64,000 nucleotides of DNA from positions 38,976,428 through 39,040,427 of the forward strand of contig NC_080081.1 of the NCBI RefSeq assembly GCF_949987535.1. The letters run 5' to 3'. The notes beneath the pieces are model-generated. The model was not told where the DNA came from. It saw nothing but the letters and a program-made list of their open reading frames with translations, and searched no databases. Shown one piece after another: positions 47,990 through 60,128 of the stretch. The DNA is from Balaenoptera acutorostrata. Its lineage: Eukaryota; Chordata; Mammalia; Artiodactyla; Balaenopteridae. Positions within the stretch are counted from its first letter, which is position 1. Each line of letters opens with the position of its first letter. The position numbers and the translations under genes are program-made.

Positions 47990-50900
47990 ATGGGAATAGG
48001 AACATACATATCCATAATTACCTTAAATGTAAATGGATTAAATGCTCCTACCAAAAGACACAAACTGGCTGAATGGACACAAAAACAAGACCCATATATA
48101 TGCTGTCTACAAGAGACCCACTTCAGACATAGGGACACATAGAGACTGAAAACGAGGGGATGGAAAATGATATTTCATGCAAATGGAAATCAAAAGAAAG
48201 CTGGGGTAGCAATTCTCATATCAGACAAAATTGACTTTAAAATAAAGACTATTACAAGAGACAAAGAAGGACACTATATAATGATCAAGGGATCGATCCA
48301 AGAAGAAGGTATAACAATTGTAAATATTTATGCACCCAACATAGGAGCACCTCAATACATAAGGCAAATACTAACAGCCATAAAAGGGGAAATCGACAGT
48401 AACACAATCATAGTAGGGGACTTTAACACCCCACTTTCACCAAAGGACAGATCATCCAAAATGAAAATAAATAAGGAAACACAAGCTTTAAATGATATAT
48501 TAAACAAGATGGACTTAATTGATATTTATAGGACATTCCACCCAAAAACAGCAGAATACATATTTTTCTCAAGTGCTCATGGAACATTCTCCAGGATACA
48601 TCATATCTTGGGTCACAAATCAAGCCTTGGTAAATTTAAGAAATTTGAAATCATATCAAGTATCTTTTTCGACCACGACGCTACGAGATTAGATATCAAT
48701 TACAGGAAAAGATCTGTAAAAATACAAATACATGGAGGCTACACAATACACTACTTAATAACGAAGTGATCACTGGAGAAATCAAAGGGGAAATCAAAAA
48801 ATACCTAGAAACAAATGACAATGGAGACACGACGACCCAAAACCTATGGGATGCAGAAAAAGCAGTGCTAAGAGGGAAGTTTATAGCAATACAAGCCTAC
48901 CTCAAGAAACAGGAAACATCTCGAATAAACAACCTAACCTTGCACCTAAAGAAATTAGAGAAAGAAGAACAACAACAAAAAAAAAACCCAAAGCTAGCAG
49001 AGGGAAAGAAATCATAAAGATCAGATCAGAAATAAATGAAAAAGAAATGAAGGAGACAATAGCAAAGATCAATAAAAGTAAAAGCTGGTTCTTTGAGAAG
49101 ATAAACAAAATTGATAAACCATTAGCCAGACTCATCAAGAGAAAAAGGGAGAAGACTCAAATCAATAGAATTAGAAAAGAAAAGGGAGAAGTAACCACTG
49201 ACACTGCAGAAATACAAACGATCATGAGAGATTACTACAAGCAACTCTATGCCAATAAAATGGACAACCTGGAAGAAATGGACAGATTCTTAGAAAAACA
49301 CAACCTGCCGAGACTGAACCAGGAAGAAATAGAAAATATGAATAGATCAATCACAAGCACTGAAATTGAAACTGTGATCAAAAGTCTTCCAACAAACAAA
49401 AGCCCAGGACCAGATGGATTCACAGGCGAATTCTATCAAACATTTAGAGAAGAGCTAACACCTATCCTTCTCAAATTCTTCCAAAATATTGCAGAGGGAG
49501 GAACACTCCCCAACTCATTCAATGAGGCCAGCATCACCCTGCTACCAAAATCAGACAAAGATGTCACAAAGAAAGACTACTACAGGCCAATATCACTAAT
49601 GAACATAGATGCAAATATCCTCAAAAAAATACTAGCAAACAGAATCCAACAGCATATTAAAAGGATCATACACCATGATCAAGTGGGGTCTATTCCAGGA
49701 ATGCAAGGATTCTTCAATATATGCAAATCAATCAACGTGATACATCATATTAACAAATTGAAGGAGAAAAACCATATGATCATCTCAATAGAGGCAGAGA
49801 AAGCTTTTGACAAAATTCAACACCCATTTATGATAAAAGCCCTGCAGAAAGTAGGCATAGAGGGAACTTTCCTCAACATAATAAAGGCCATATATGACAA
49901 ACCCACAGCCAACATTGTTCTCAATGGTGAAAAACTGAAACCATTTCCACTAAGATCAGGAGCAAGACAAGGTTGCCCACTCTCACCACTATTATTCAAC
50001 ATAGTTTTGGAAGTGTTAGCCACACCAATCAGAGAAGACAAAGAAATAAAAGGAATCCAAATCAGAAAAGAAGAAGTAAAACTGTCACTGTTTGCAGATG
50101 ACATGATACTATACATAGAGAATCCTAAAGATGCTACCAGAAAACTCCTAGAGCTAATCAATGAATTTGGTAAAGTAGCAGGATACAAAATTAATGCACA
50201 GAAATCTCTTGCATTCCTATACACCAATGATGAAAAATCTGAAAGTGAAATTAAGAAAACACTCCCGTTTACCATTGCAACAAAAAGAATAAAATATCTA
50301 GGAATAAACCTACCTAAGGAGAGAAAAGACCTGTATGCAGAAAATTATAGGACACTGATGAAAGAAATTAAAGATGATACAAATAGATGGAGAGATATAC
50401 CATGTTCTTGGATTGGAAGAATCAACATTGTGAAAATGACTCTACTACCCAAAGCAATCTACAGATTCAATGCAATCCCTATCAAACTACCACTGGCATT
50501 TTTCACAAAACTAGAACAAAAAATTTCACAATTTGTATGGAAACACAAAAGACCCCGAATAGCCAAAGCAATCTTGAGAACGAAAAATGGAGCTGGAGGA
50601 ATCAGGATCCCTGACTTCAGACTATATTACAAAGCTACAGTAATCAAGACAGTTTGGTACTGGCACAAAAACAGAAATATAGATCAATGGAACAGATAGA
50701 ATGCCCAGAGAAAAACCCATGCACATATGGTCACCTTATCTTTGATAAAGGAGGCAAGCATATACAGTGGAGAAAATACAGCCTATTCAATAAGTGGTGC
50801 TGGGAAAACTGGACAGGTACATGTAAAAGTATGAAATTAGAACACTCCCTGACACCATACAGAAAAATAAACTCAAAATGGATTAAAGACCTAAGTGTAA

Positions 50901-51813
50901 GGCTAGACACTATCAAACTCTTAGAGGAAAACGTAAGCAGAACACTCTATGACATAAATCACAGCAAGATTCTTTTTGACCCAGCTTCTAGAGAAATGGA
51001 AATAAAAACACAAATAAACAAATGGGACCTAATGAAAGTTAAAACCTTTTGCACAGCAAAGGAAACCATAAACAAGACCAAAAGACAACCCTCAGAATGG
51101 GAGGAAATATTTTCAAATGAAGCAACTGACAAAGGATTCTTCTCCAAGATTTACAAGCAGCTCATGCAGCTCAATAACAAAAAAACAAACAACTCAATCC
51201 AAAAATGGGCAGAAGACCTAAATAGACATTTCTCCAAAGAAGATATACAGATTGCCAACAGACACATGAAAGAATGCTCAACATCATTAATCATTAGAGA
51301 AATGCAAATCAAAACTACAATGAGATATCATGTCACACTGGTCAGAATGGCCATCATCAAAAAATCTAGATACAATAAATGCTGGAGAGGGTGTGGAGAA
51401 AAGGGAACACTCTTGCACTGTTGGTGGGAATGTAAATTGATACAGCCACTATGGAGAACAGTATGGAGGTTCCTTAAAAAACAAAAAATAGAACTACCAT
51501 ATGACCCAGCAATCCCACTACTGGGCATATACCCTGAGAAAACCATAATTCAAAGAGAGTCATGTACCATAATGTTCATTGCAGCTCTATTTACAATAGC
51601 CAGGACATGGAAGCAACCTAAGTGTCCATCATTGGATGAATGGATAAAGAAGATGTGGCACATATATACAATGGAATATTACTCAGCCATAAAAAGAAAT
51701 GAAATGGAGGTATTTGTAGTGAGGTGATGGAGTTAGAGTCTGTCATACAGAGTGAATTAATTCGGAAAGAGAAAAACAAATATAGTGTGTTAACACATAT
51801 ATATGGAATCTAA
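47990..51813 (+). pseudogene. LINE-1 ORF2 (endonuclease/reverse transcriptase), broken
   Basis: ORF2p nicks target DNA and reverse-transcribes L1 RNA. The start ATG is at 47990 (MGIGTYISIITLNVNG). A TAG at 48140-48142 (codon 51) truncates the endonuclease domain. One-base losses shift the frame near 48715, in or near the A10 run at 48977-48986, near 50697, and near 51725 where TGA results. The total span of 3824 bases plus four lost bases equals about 1275 codons plus stop, the usual ORF2 length. Visible motifs: endonuclease CCLQETHF, VGDFNTPLS and FFDHD; RT motif A as SIEAEKAFD (a Glu where L1 has Asp) at 49791; [14 protein letters not shown]; the catalytic FADD at 50091-50102; and the C-terminal [18 protein letters not shown] zinc-knuckle-like segment. 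It is non-functional as it stands. Confidence 0.95.
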
Positions 51814-52189
51814 GAAAAAAAAAAAAAAAGGTCTTGAAGAACCTAGTGGCAAGACGGGAATAAAGACACAGACCTACTAGAGAATGGACTTGAGGATTTG
51901 GGGAGGGGGAGGGGTAAGATATGACAGGGTGAGAGAGTGGCATGGACATATATACACTACCAAATATAAAATAGATAGCTAGTGGGACGCAGCCGCATAG
52001 CACAGGGAGATCAGCTCGGTGCTTTGTGACCACCTGGAGGGGTGGGATCGGGAGTGTGTGAGGGGGGGAGACGCAGGAGGGAGGAGATGTGGGAACGTAT
52101 GTATATGTTTGACTGATTCATTTTGTTATGAAACAGAAACTGATGCACCATTGTAAAGCAATTATACTCCAATAAAGATGTTTAAAAAA
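51814..52189 (+). other. L1 3'UTR and poly(A) signal
   Basis: It contains the G-rich tract near 51898-51917 and a second one at 52035-52095. 'gcacagggagatcagctcgg' follows, then 'gtaaagcaattatactcc' and AATAAA at 52171-52176. The A tail is short (7-10 A). Confidence 0.9.
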
Positions 52190-52204
52190 AAAATGTTACT
52201 TATG
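52190..52204. repeat. Target-site duplication, right copy
   Basis: Exact copy of 44835-44849. The first A overlaps the L1 tail, so the junction is uncertain by a few A. Confidence 0.95.
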
Positions 52205-53670
52205 CACAATGGCATTTAGCAAACAAAGTAGAGTCCATCATCTCATCCAGATTCACACAGACAGGTCTCATTTGAGAGCTATATGCTAAAGAGCTGGTAT
52301 TTTGAGACAAAAGTACTCCTAACCTGAGTTTCTTAACTGCCAATACGGACTTCTTACTTGGAAAGCCGGTCTTCTTGGCCACCTCGACCACATCTAACAA
52401 TTGCCCTGTTGTGTGTTGACTCTACAGTGGAGCACCAGGTCTGTCTGATGGTGGTGGCAGGAACTATTATTATATCCAGATAAATAAAAGCCCATATTTT
52501 GAAATGCCAGTTTGAGATACAAATCAAGGGTACAACATATTCAGAAATGAGATTTCAGCAATCTGGAATCCTGAATGATGTGAAAAATTTCAGAAATTGA
52601 TGGCAAATTGTACCCGTGATGTGTTCCCAGCTATGGAAACATTAATACATTGATTCAAATTCCTTTACTCAATCAACATAGCCCTGGGGTCATCCTGCAA
52701 TTGTGTATCAAAAAATACGAAGTTAGGGTGACAAAGTTTGACAATAATTTTATACAAGTCAAATTTGGAAAGTCATATTAAGAATATCCGTTCTGACAGA
52801 AAAACATCAAATCCTTTGTGTACACATTTAGTTTGACTGTAACAAAGCAACGTGTACAATTTTAACGTTTAAAACTGAGCATCATCTTTCTTTCCAGTGA
52901 AATGAAAAGAAAAATTTAAAAATAAACAGGAACAAAATTACAATAAAGAATGTCAATTGCAAATGAGATCCTATGGGTTCTACTGATTCTCTCATCGAGT
53001 GGCAGGGCTCAATTCATCATTAGGAGATAATTTGATTTTAAATGTGTCATCTTAAACTGCAAGGATGTCTGTTAAACATCACAATTAAAACATGCCAAAG
53101 GAGAAGCTATACTGTCAAAATGCCCACTTAACCTATCAAGCATCTCAAACCCACCCTTTGCTGACCTTCTATAACCCCATTTATTAAAGTTTTTTTTTTC
53201 CTTTTTTTAAACAAGAGAAAGTAAACAGATACATGTTGGTAAATGCTAACTGTCCATATTCACATAGAGACACAGTGTAAACTCTGAGCCCAATATACAG
53301 AGAATGGAGGAAAAAATCTAGACTTCTATGCACTACTTCACAGGGACCTAGCACCCTCCAGCTTCCAGCAGTGCTAAGGGAGTAGGAGGCTTTTTTCCCA
53401 CGGAGCATGGTGGTGTTGATTCCATAAAGTTTTTGCTGAGACAGGAAGGGATAAAAATGAACTTGGAACAGAAAAGGGTAGAGATTCTTTTCCTACTGAG
53501 TTCTGCTCAAGGTATTTCCCCCCAAAATAAGTTGAGAACCATGGTATAAAGGAGAAAAGAGACCTCAAAACAGGATGACTAAAAACAAGAGGACAAAAAA
53601 AAGATTGCAACTTGCTCCCAGGGACTGGAGAAAATTAAAAAAAGGAAGGTTGGAATCTATCAGTGTTCCA
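52205..53670 (-). other. Probable 3'UTR of the SET retrocopy, plus unassigned DNA
   Basis: Directly downstream of the SET pseudogene stop on the minus strand. The part nearest the coding region (to about 53170) reads as continuous transcript-like sequence, with an AATAAA at 53180-53185. The left part (52205-52900) may be further 3'UTR or host DNA. No poly(T) marks the end, so the boundary is not fixed. The frame at 52200-52400 has no recognisable family. Confidence 0.45.
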
Positions 53671-54540
53671 TTAATCATCTTCTCCTTCATCTTCCTCTCC
53701 TTTCTCCTCCTCCTCATAATCTTCATCTTCTTCACCTTTATCCTCATCCTTTTCTTCATCAATATCTTCTAATCCTTCTTCTTTAACATCATCATCTTCT
53801 TCTTCCCCTTCCTCATCATCCACGTCAGGAACCAATTAGTACTGTAATGGATTTGGCCAAATATCATCTTTGATGACCTCTCCTAACTCATCTTCAGCTG
53901 CATCAGAATGATCAGGAAACCAGATGAAGAAGCCCTCTGGTTCCTCATGCTGTGTCTTCCTGCTGGCTTTATTCTGCGTTTGGCTTGAACGTTTCATCAG
54001 ATCCTTTCTGGATTTCCATTTGATTTCAGTGCACTTTGAAGATGAATCACCACTCTCATTCAGATGAAATTCTTTGGAGAGAACTTCATTTTCAAAGTGA
54101 GGGTTTCCATTAAAACAAAAATCTATTCTATAACCTGATTTAATATTTTCAAATTCTCTTACTTCAACTCTTATCAAATAATGCAGCGCCTCTTCACCCT
54201 CCTGCACAAACAGTACAGACAACTGTGGATGGTTGACAAATGTTGTTAAAACAAAATTTCGGATTTTGGAAGTCAATTCTGACCTCTTCTGAAAAAATGG
54301 TTGGCGGAGTTTGTTATTTTTCTGTTCTACTTTCAATATCTTCTCGTTGGCTTGTTCATTACATCTGTCTATTTCATTTTGTACTTCATCAATATGTTCA
54401 ATTTCTTCTTGCTGTTCTTTTTCTTCCTTCGGCAAGTTTGGAGAAGCAGATGTTTCCTCTGCCCTGGAGGCAGAAGTCAGTCTCACTTTCTTTGGTTTCT
54501 TCGCTTGAGGTGGAAGTGAAGACTGGTGTTTGGGAGCCAT
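53671..54540 (-). pseudogene. SET: SET (TAF-I/I2PP2A) processed pseudogene
   Basis: SET is a nuclear histone chaperone and PP2A inhibitor. The intronless minus-strand frame starts at 54540 ([18 protein letters not shown]), the N-terminus of the longer (alpha) isoform. It continues through the dimerisation helix ([20 protein letters not shown], about residues 44-63) and the NAP-type earmuff domain ([46 protein letters not shown]). A premature stop at 53836-53838 ends it after 234 codons. The acidic tail remains readable beyond it to the ancestral stop at 53671-53673. Many substitutions alter conserved positions. Absence of introns and antisense placement amid L1s indicate retrotransposition of spliced mRNA. 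Confidence 0.93.
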
Positions 54541-54599
54541 GCTGTGGGAAACACCAAGAATCCATCCAAGGGAAGACACAAACACAAAGAGCTCTGAAA

Positions 54600-54800
54600 G
54601 CTCACATTATTTCATTTTAATTCTCATAGTCGTACTTTGAGACAGCCACACATTTTTCTTTCCATGTTAATTAATAGACAAGCAGGTAATGTTTAGAGAC
54701 CCTGAAGAACTCAACCACATCTCACAGAGTCAAAATCAAGCTGTCAATTCAGGTCTGTCTGGCTCCAAAATCCACCACAGGCATGTCTGCTTGATCCACA
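54600..54800 (-). mobile_element. MIR SINE, antisense
   Basis: 'cacagagtcaaaatcaagct' followed by 'caggtctgtctggctccaaa' matches the tRNA-related half of antisense MIR. The 'gatgaggaaac' core is degraded near 54660-54690. Confidence 0.65.
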
Positions 54801-55053
54801 AAAGAAATTAGGACACAGGTGAAGTTTGAGTGGAGCCAAAACAATGAAACTACTTAAAGGCCTTCGTCAGAGAATTATGATAATAAAATTATTATTTTAG
54901 GAAAATTAATCTGATAAGAGCCAGTCAAACAGATTAAAATGGAGTGACAGATTAGAGGGAAGAAGAGCAACTATAAAATAACTACAGGATTTCAAGTGTG
55001 ACATAATGAAAATCTGAATTAAGCTGGGAATGGCAAAAAAGGGACAAATTTGT

Positions 55054-55343
55054 TGGGCTTCCCTGGTGGCACAGTGGTTGAGAGTCTGCCTGCTAATGCA
55101 GGGGACACGGGTTCGAGCCCTGGTCTGGGAAGATCCCACATGCCACGGAACAACTAGGCCCGTGAGCCACAATTACTGAGCCTGCGCGTCTGGAGCCTGT
55201 GCTCCGCAACAAGAGAGGGCGCAATAGTGAGAGGCCCGCGCACCGCGATGAAAAGTGGCCCCCACTTGCCATAACTAGAGAAAGCCCTCGCACAGAAACG
55301 AAGACCCAAACACAGCCATAAATAAATAAAATTATTTTTTTTT
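55054..55343 (+). mobile_element. CHR-2-like SINE with 19-bp target-site duplication
   Basis: It begins 'tgggcttccctggtggcaca' and has a perfect B box 'gggttcgagccc' near 55109-55120. The body runs to 'cccaaacacagccataaata' with a short TAAA/T-rich tail. The flanks AAAAAAGGGACAAATTTGT (55035-55053) and AAAAAAGGGACACATTTGT (55344-55362) differ at one base. It is close to the consensus, so comparatively young. Minus-strand frames over it are spurious. Confidence 0.95.
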
Positions 55344-55362
55344 AAAAAAGGGACACATTTGT

Positions 55363-57889
55363 AACAATAATTAACAGAATAGATAACTGATTGGATGTGA
55401 GGAACAAAAGATAAGAGAAAGTAAATGATCATCGATATATGAAAAGTACTATTTTGGCATATGTTGTATATTTTCAAAGTCAGAAATATTTCTTGACCTG
55501 TTTTAATACCAATATTGTCTAAGGTCAACATATTTCATTATGTTTACATGTATAGCCTTATTAGACCTTATTGTAGTCTTGAAAAGTTAGTGGAAAAAAT
55601 ATATGCCATGCGTTTTTAAAACTGGACAAGGCTGGGTGAGCTTTTGATATGAGCAAACATACATAAGATAGAGGTGAGCAGTCAATGCATTCCTAATGTA
55701 GTCTATACTATAGTTATCCAAATGTATTTTTGAGTTCCCCATACTTGTATGGAGTTAGTGTTGGTATTAGCATATGCTGAAATGTAACTTTAGTTAATTC
55801 AATGTGAATTTTTATTTCTGAATAAAGTAGATGTCATTTGATCTTATAAGATTGTAAGAAATAAGTGGATCTTTGAAAATATTTTTTCTTAATTATCACT
55901 ATTCTACCAGGCAAGTAGCTGTACATTACCAAGGAAGTATCATTTTGTTTATTTTGAGGATTATTTCACATCTTCTGCTCTTTCTCAGAAAAGAAATCAT
56001 TTGGTCCTTTGAATTTATGCCAGCCAACACAAATGCTTAATTCAAATTGAGATAGAAACGAATTATATTAGGGGAGGATCATCGACAATTGTAGCATTCC
56101 AGGAATTTTGACCCTGGCAGGGAGGACTATGAGGCAAAGAATAACATTAGGAGGCCCATGAGGAGTCTTTATTTCAATAATTCAAAGAAAAATAGCTGAA
56201 TTTGAAGACATTTTAACTCTCTGAAATAAGTGAATTCAATACAAGCACAAGGTATGTTATTTTCTTTCTAGATAGCTTAACAACATCATTAAAGCATGTA
56301 AATATTAAATTTCCCACAAAACACAAGGAAGCATAAACTAAGTCCCTGTAATCCTGCTGCTGCTAGTAAGCTAAAATGTATTACATATTTACAATAAGCA
56401 TTGTGTAATCTAAATTTTAACTATTTTTTCATTAAATTCTCACAACATCAGGTGCTATTTATACCCTTTATGTGTTTACAAACACATAAAGTGAGAGGAA
56501 AAGAGTTTTATGTTTGCCTTGGTCACCCATTTATTTTTCTTTTTACCTCCAAATTGCTTCTTAACAAAGTATGAGGAAAGGTTCTTAGCTGGTAGGCCCT
56601 ATGATTTATCACAATCAATCACGAGTTGCCCATTCAAACAAGATACTTACATAAGCAAATATCTCACTCCACCTTATCTAAACAGATAAGTTGCCTTGAC
56701 CCAACCACAAACACTTACATATTTCCAAACAGCATTTTGGAAAGCAGAACCTCCAGAGATTTGTAAGATATTGTAACTATCAGAATCAGAATGACCTTTT
56801 CTTTTTTACTTTATTGCTTTCAACCGTCACCTTGCGTACATTAAAATTCATTGACTGAGCTGGTAGGGATCTACATGTGAACTTCACCTTAGTATCAATT
56901 GACTTGGTGTTAACTGAAGTGCTCTGGCATCCTTGGCCACAGAATTTTGAATCAGATTTTGGTCGGGGAAATAAGAGAAGAAACAAAAACAGCAAAACAC
57001 CCCATGAACAACAAACCTATAAACTACCTTTTGTAGTATGGGAATGAATTGTTTAGTATAGAAATTAAAGGCTGACAGGAAGAGTTAGGATTGCAAAAGT
57101 CAAGGACACCATTAAGTCATTGCCAAGAGTCAGAAAACTGCCACAGAAGTTCAAGGAAGTGTACACAGCAGAACTTAGCCTGCACAGCATTCAGGTGGAT
57201 TCTCCTCACAGACATGCAGGAAAGAGGTGAAATCTCAGAATTTCATCTGTTTCATTCTCATCATTTGTTTTATTCCAAAAGTCATGAGGTAGATGGTTCT
57301 CAGGAGCTTACTGGGAAGCCATAATGAATCTGACATCTCCCTAGGAATCTTTCTGCAAATGACTTTAGAAGAAAATGATTTCTCCCCTTCAGCCTTCACT
57401 GGTTTAAACAAGTACCTCAAAGTCTATTCTGGAACTATACAGAAAAATGCATTCTGGGAAATGTAGTCTCCAGCTTCTCCTCAGCAATGTGCAAAGCCAG
57501 GCGTAGAAGGAGGCAGTGGTGATGGCAAGTTGCCAACAGGTAATCCAAATGAGGAGACACAAAACCCCATAAGCCACTGTGTCTCTCCCCTTTGATTTTT
57601 CAAATCTATCATAGCTCAGTCACAACATCCTTTTGATATCTTCTAATTTAAATACTGAAATATAGAGTTACCCATTATTAGCATACTTTATGCTAGGTTA
57701 CTGGGGACTGGAAGAAAATAAAAATAATTTTTTAAAACATAATATATATATATATAATATATATACACATATATATATACAAATATATAAATATCAAAGC
57801 AAAGAAGAAAAAGTGCATTATTTCTACAGTCTTCATTTCTTTAATTATTATGTGACCATAGTTGTTATTCATAACTTCCTTTCTCCCTT
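55363..57889. other. Unassigned AT-rich DNA
   Basis: No gene is seen. A weak MIR-like stretch lies near 56415-56500. 57440-57600 contains 'gcattctgggaaatgtagtc' and could belong to the retroviral remnant that follows. An (AT)n microsatellite at 57741-57790. Confidence 0.4.
57741..57790. repeat. (AT)n microsatellite
   Basis: Alternating TA with a few C interruptions. Confidence 0.85.
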
Positions 57890-59350
57890 TCTTTCTATAT
57901 ACTCTTTGTTCTCAGCCAGAACTTCAACTGGCTATGGTTATTTATCTGAAGGGAGAGGGGAGGTGGCCCAAATCATTATTTCTGAAGAGTCTGTTCCATT
58001 AACAATCTTGCTTGTATGTGATTTTTGCTGCAGTTTCATATTTACATTTACCAGTGGATTTGGGAGTACTAGGAAACACCACTGGTTCCAGACATATTCA
58101 TCCTTGACCTCATTTTATATTGGCAGGCCTATCTCCCCTGGATCATCAGGACCTATCATATCAACCAGTACATAAATCCTTTATGTGTCTATTGGTTCTA
58201 AAGTAGCCAATGGGCAACATCCTTTCAATTCAATGGAACTTTTGTTGGGTTCTCTGGTTGGAGCATTCCTTCTCTGGGAATCAGAAAGGCATATATTTGC
58301 AGGGATGGGAAGCAAGCATTTTGCACTGAATTATTTTAGTGATAGTGACCAAAGTCACTCTCATTTCCATACCTTGGCTCCTAGACTTATGTATTCTGGC
58401 TACAGGAGAAACAATAGCATATACTGATCGCTAATTCAGAACATATTGGAACTTGAACACTCAACTTAACAGATTTTGTCACAAAGCCAGCACTATAATT
58501 GCATTTCTAATAGCCATTTCATTGTTCTATTAGGTCAGCTGTCGGATAACAGATTTATAACAACAAGAGTGAGTTTGATGGACACAAGCATATTGCCAAA
58601 ATTCACTCACTTTCAGTGAATTCCCTGATCAGAGAATACGTTGCATGTGTTCTGTGATGTTAAAGATGTCACTCTATAAGTCCACTGATGGTCTACTGGA
58701 AGAAGCAATGAAGATTGTGAAGAGAAAATAAATGTCTCCCAGGAAGGGGAAATCATTATTCCTGCCATGAAAGATTCAGTTCATTGTAAACATCCTCTCT
58801 TGTGGCTGGCATATCCTCCAGGAGAGTGTGTAATTCCTTCAGTCAGCAATTTTGTAGTTCAGCCTTAGTGAGTGAACCCCAAGCTGGGTAGCTCATTCCT
58901 ATGGAGTTTCTGGGCAAACAATATAGCTGACATCCAAAGAACAGTCATTTTGTCCAACAAATTATTGAGAACTTTCTCTATAGGACTTTCTCTATAGTGG
59001 GTACCATTTGGTGAGCATTCTTAGAGAAAACAAATATTTTGACACCCTGTTACAATTCCGAGAGGTGTATCTACTTAATTTTTCCTCAGATTCTCTTATC
59101 ATTCATTTTAAATCTTGTTTCTTTCAAGTTCTTAACCACTATTCTTCAGGTTCCCCCCTGAGAGGTGCTGTGATATTGTACTGCCATTTTCAGAAAGCGC
59201 CAGCGAATTGTGAAGAACTATTTGTTATCCAGGTTTCATTTTTCTTTTGTTTCTTCCTCTCCAATCCCCCATCAACAGGTTACAGGGAGATCCCTTTGAG
59301 ATTGTAGCTGAGGGTTGAGAGAGTGGGCAATGTAGGGGAACTACAAGTCA
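57890..59350 (-). mobile_element. Endogenous-retrovirus-like pol remnant, antisense
   Basis: At DNA level the stretch resembles the antisense of an ERV-L-type pol 3' region. On the minus strand at 58616-58636 the codons give a retroviral-integrase-like SDQG motif, with stops soon after. Frames are short and broken throughout (stops every few dozen codons), so nothing functional is encoded. LTRs are not visible on either side. An inverted second copy of 168 bases of it lies at 59890-60049. The family assignment is from memory. Confidence 0.5.
58505..58672 (-). repeat. Inverted repeat arm 1 (integrase-like segment)
   Basis: The reverse complement of this segment matches 59890-60049 at roughly 90-95% by eye, with small indels. 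'ccctgatcagagaatacg' here pairs with 'cgtattctctgatcaggg' there. Confidence 0.9.
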
Positions 59351-59889
59351 TGGGAGTCTAAGTCACTTGCTCCTACAATTTACATGTGCTTTCAGCACTG
59401 ATCTTATATATCACTTCCACTTGATGATAATTTCTCTGCACTTCCAATGCCGTGGCTTGAAGGGTGACATAACACTAAGTTCATTGTGAGTAACTCAGTT
59501 TGCATGGTAATGTAGTATTCCTGATTAAATATTAAATCTCTACCAGGGCTCAGTAGTACCAGGAACTATTTTACAAAAAGATAAAAGATGTCTCTGGAAA
59601 ATATCATGAATTTGACCCAGATCCTACGTTTCTGCACTTGACCTTGTGTTCTGCAATCTTATTAAACTCAGTCATTAATTTTAGTAGATTGTTGGTAGAT
59701 CTTTTGAGATTTTCTATGTAGATAATATTTTTCCTCTTAAATAGCTTACTTATTTTACAGAACATAAAGGGAAAACTACTCTTTTATATAAACTCACCTA
59801 TTTACCATTTTTGTTGCTCCTCTTTTGTTCCTGAAGAACGTAGCTCCCCTCTGCTATCATTTCCCTCCAACTTGAAGAACTTCCTTCCT
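59351..59889. other. Unassigned spacer between inverted repeat arms
   Basis: May be further retroviral remnant. No gene is supported. Confidence 0.35.
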
Positions 59890-60049
59890 GTGACATCTTT
59901 AACATCTTTAACATGCAACGTATTCTCTGATCAGGGAATTCACTGAAAGTGAGTGAATTTTGGCAATGTGCTTGTGTCCATCAAACTCACTCGTTATAAA
60001 TCTGTTATATTACAGCTGACCTAATAGAACAATGAAATGGCTATTAGAA
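59890..60049 (+). repeat. Inverted repeat arm 2 (integrase-like segment)
   Basis: Inverted partner of 58505-58672; the SDQG codons read on the plus strand at 59923-59943. A local 'catctttaa' duplication sits at its left end (about 59893-59911). Confidence 0.9.
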
Positions 60050-60128
60050 TTCTTTTGGAGCAGGTCTTCCAACAACAAATTATTTAATTTTATTTTATTA
60101 ATAATGAATTTATTTCCCTTAATTCTTA

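Larger units (their letters stand above)
44850..52189 (+). mobile_element. Full-length LINE-1 retrotransposon
   Basis: A 7.34-kb complete L1: 5'UTR (44850-47037), intact ORF1 (47038-47931), a 58-base inter-ORF spacer, broken ORF2 (47990-51813), and a 3'UTR with a G-rich tract and AATAAA at 52171-52176. A short A tail follows. A perfect 15-bp target-site duplication and an intact ORF1 indicate a relatively recent insertion. It cannot be autonomous in its present form because ORF2 has one stop and four single-base losses. It lies in the same orientation as the SINEs at 15.8, 32 and 55 kb and opposite to the SET pseudogene. Confidence 0.96.

Noticed and set aside
52200..52400. 66-codon minus-strand frame
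   Set aside because: No recognisable domain; it begins next to the L1 junction and lies in the uncertain SET 3'UTR or host DNA.
53565..53762. Lysine- and methionine-rich minus-strand frame
   Set aside because: Out-of-frame reading of the GAA/GAT-rich SET acidic tail.
53575..53772. 65-codon plus-strand frame
   Set aside because: Antisense of the SET acidic-tail repeats and adjacent 3'UTR.
58185..58427. 80-codon plus-strand frame
   Set aside because: It is antisense to the retroviral pol remnant; not a gene.
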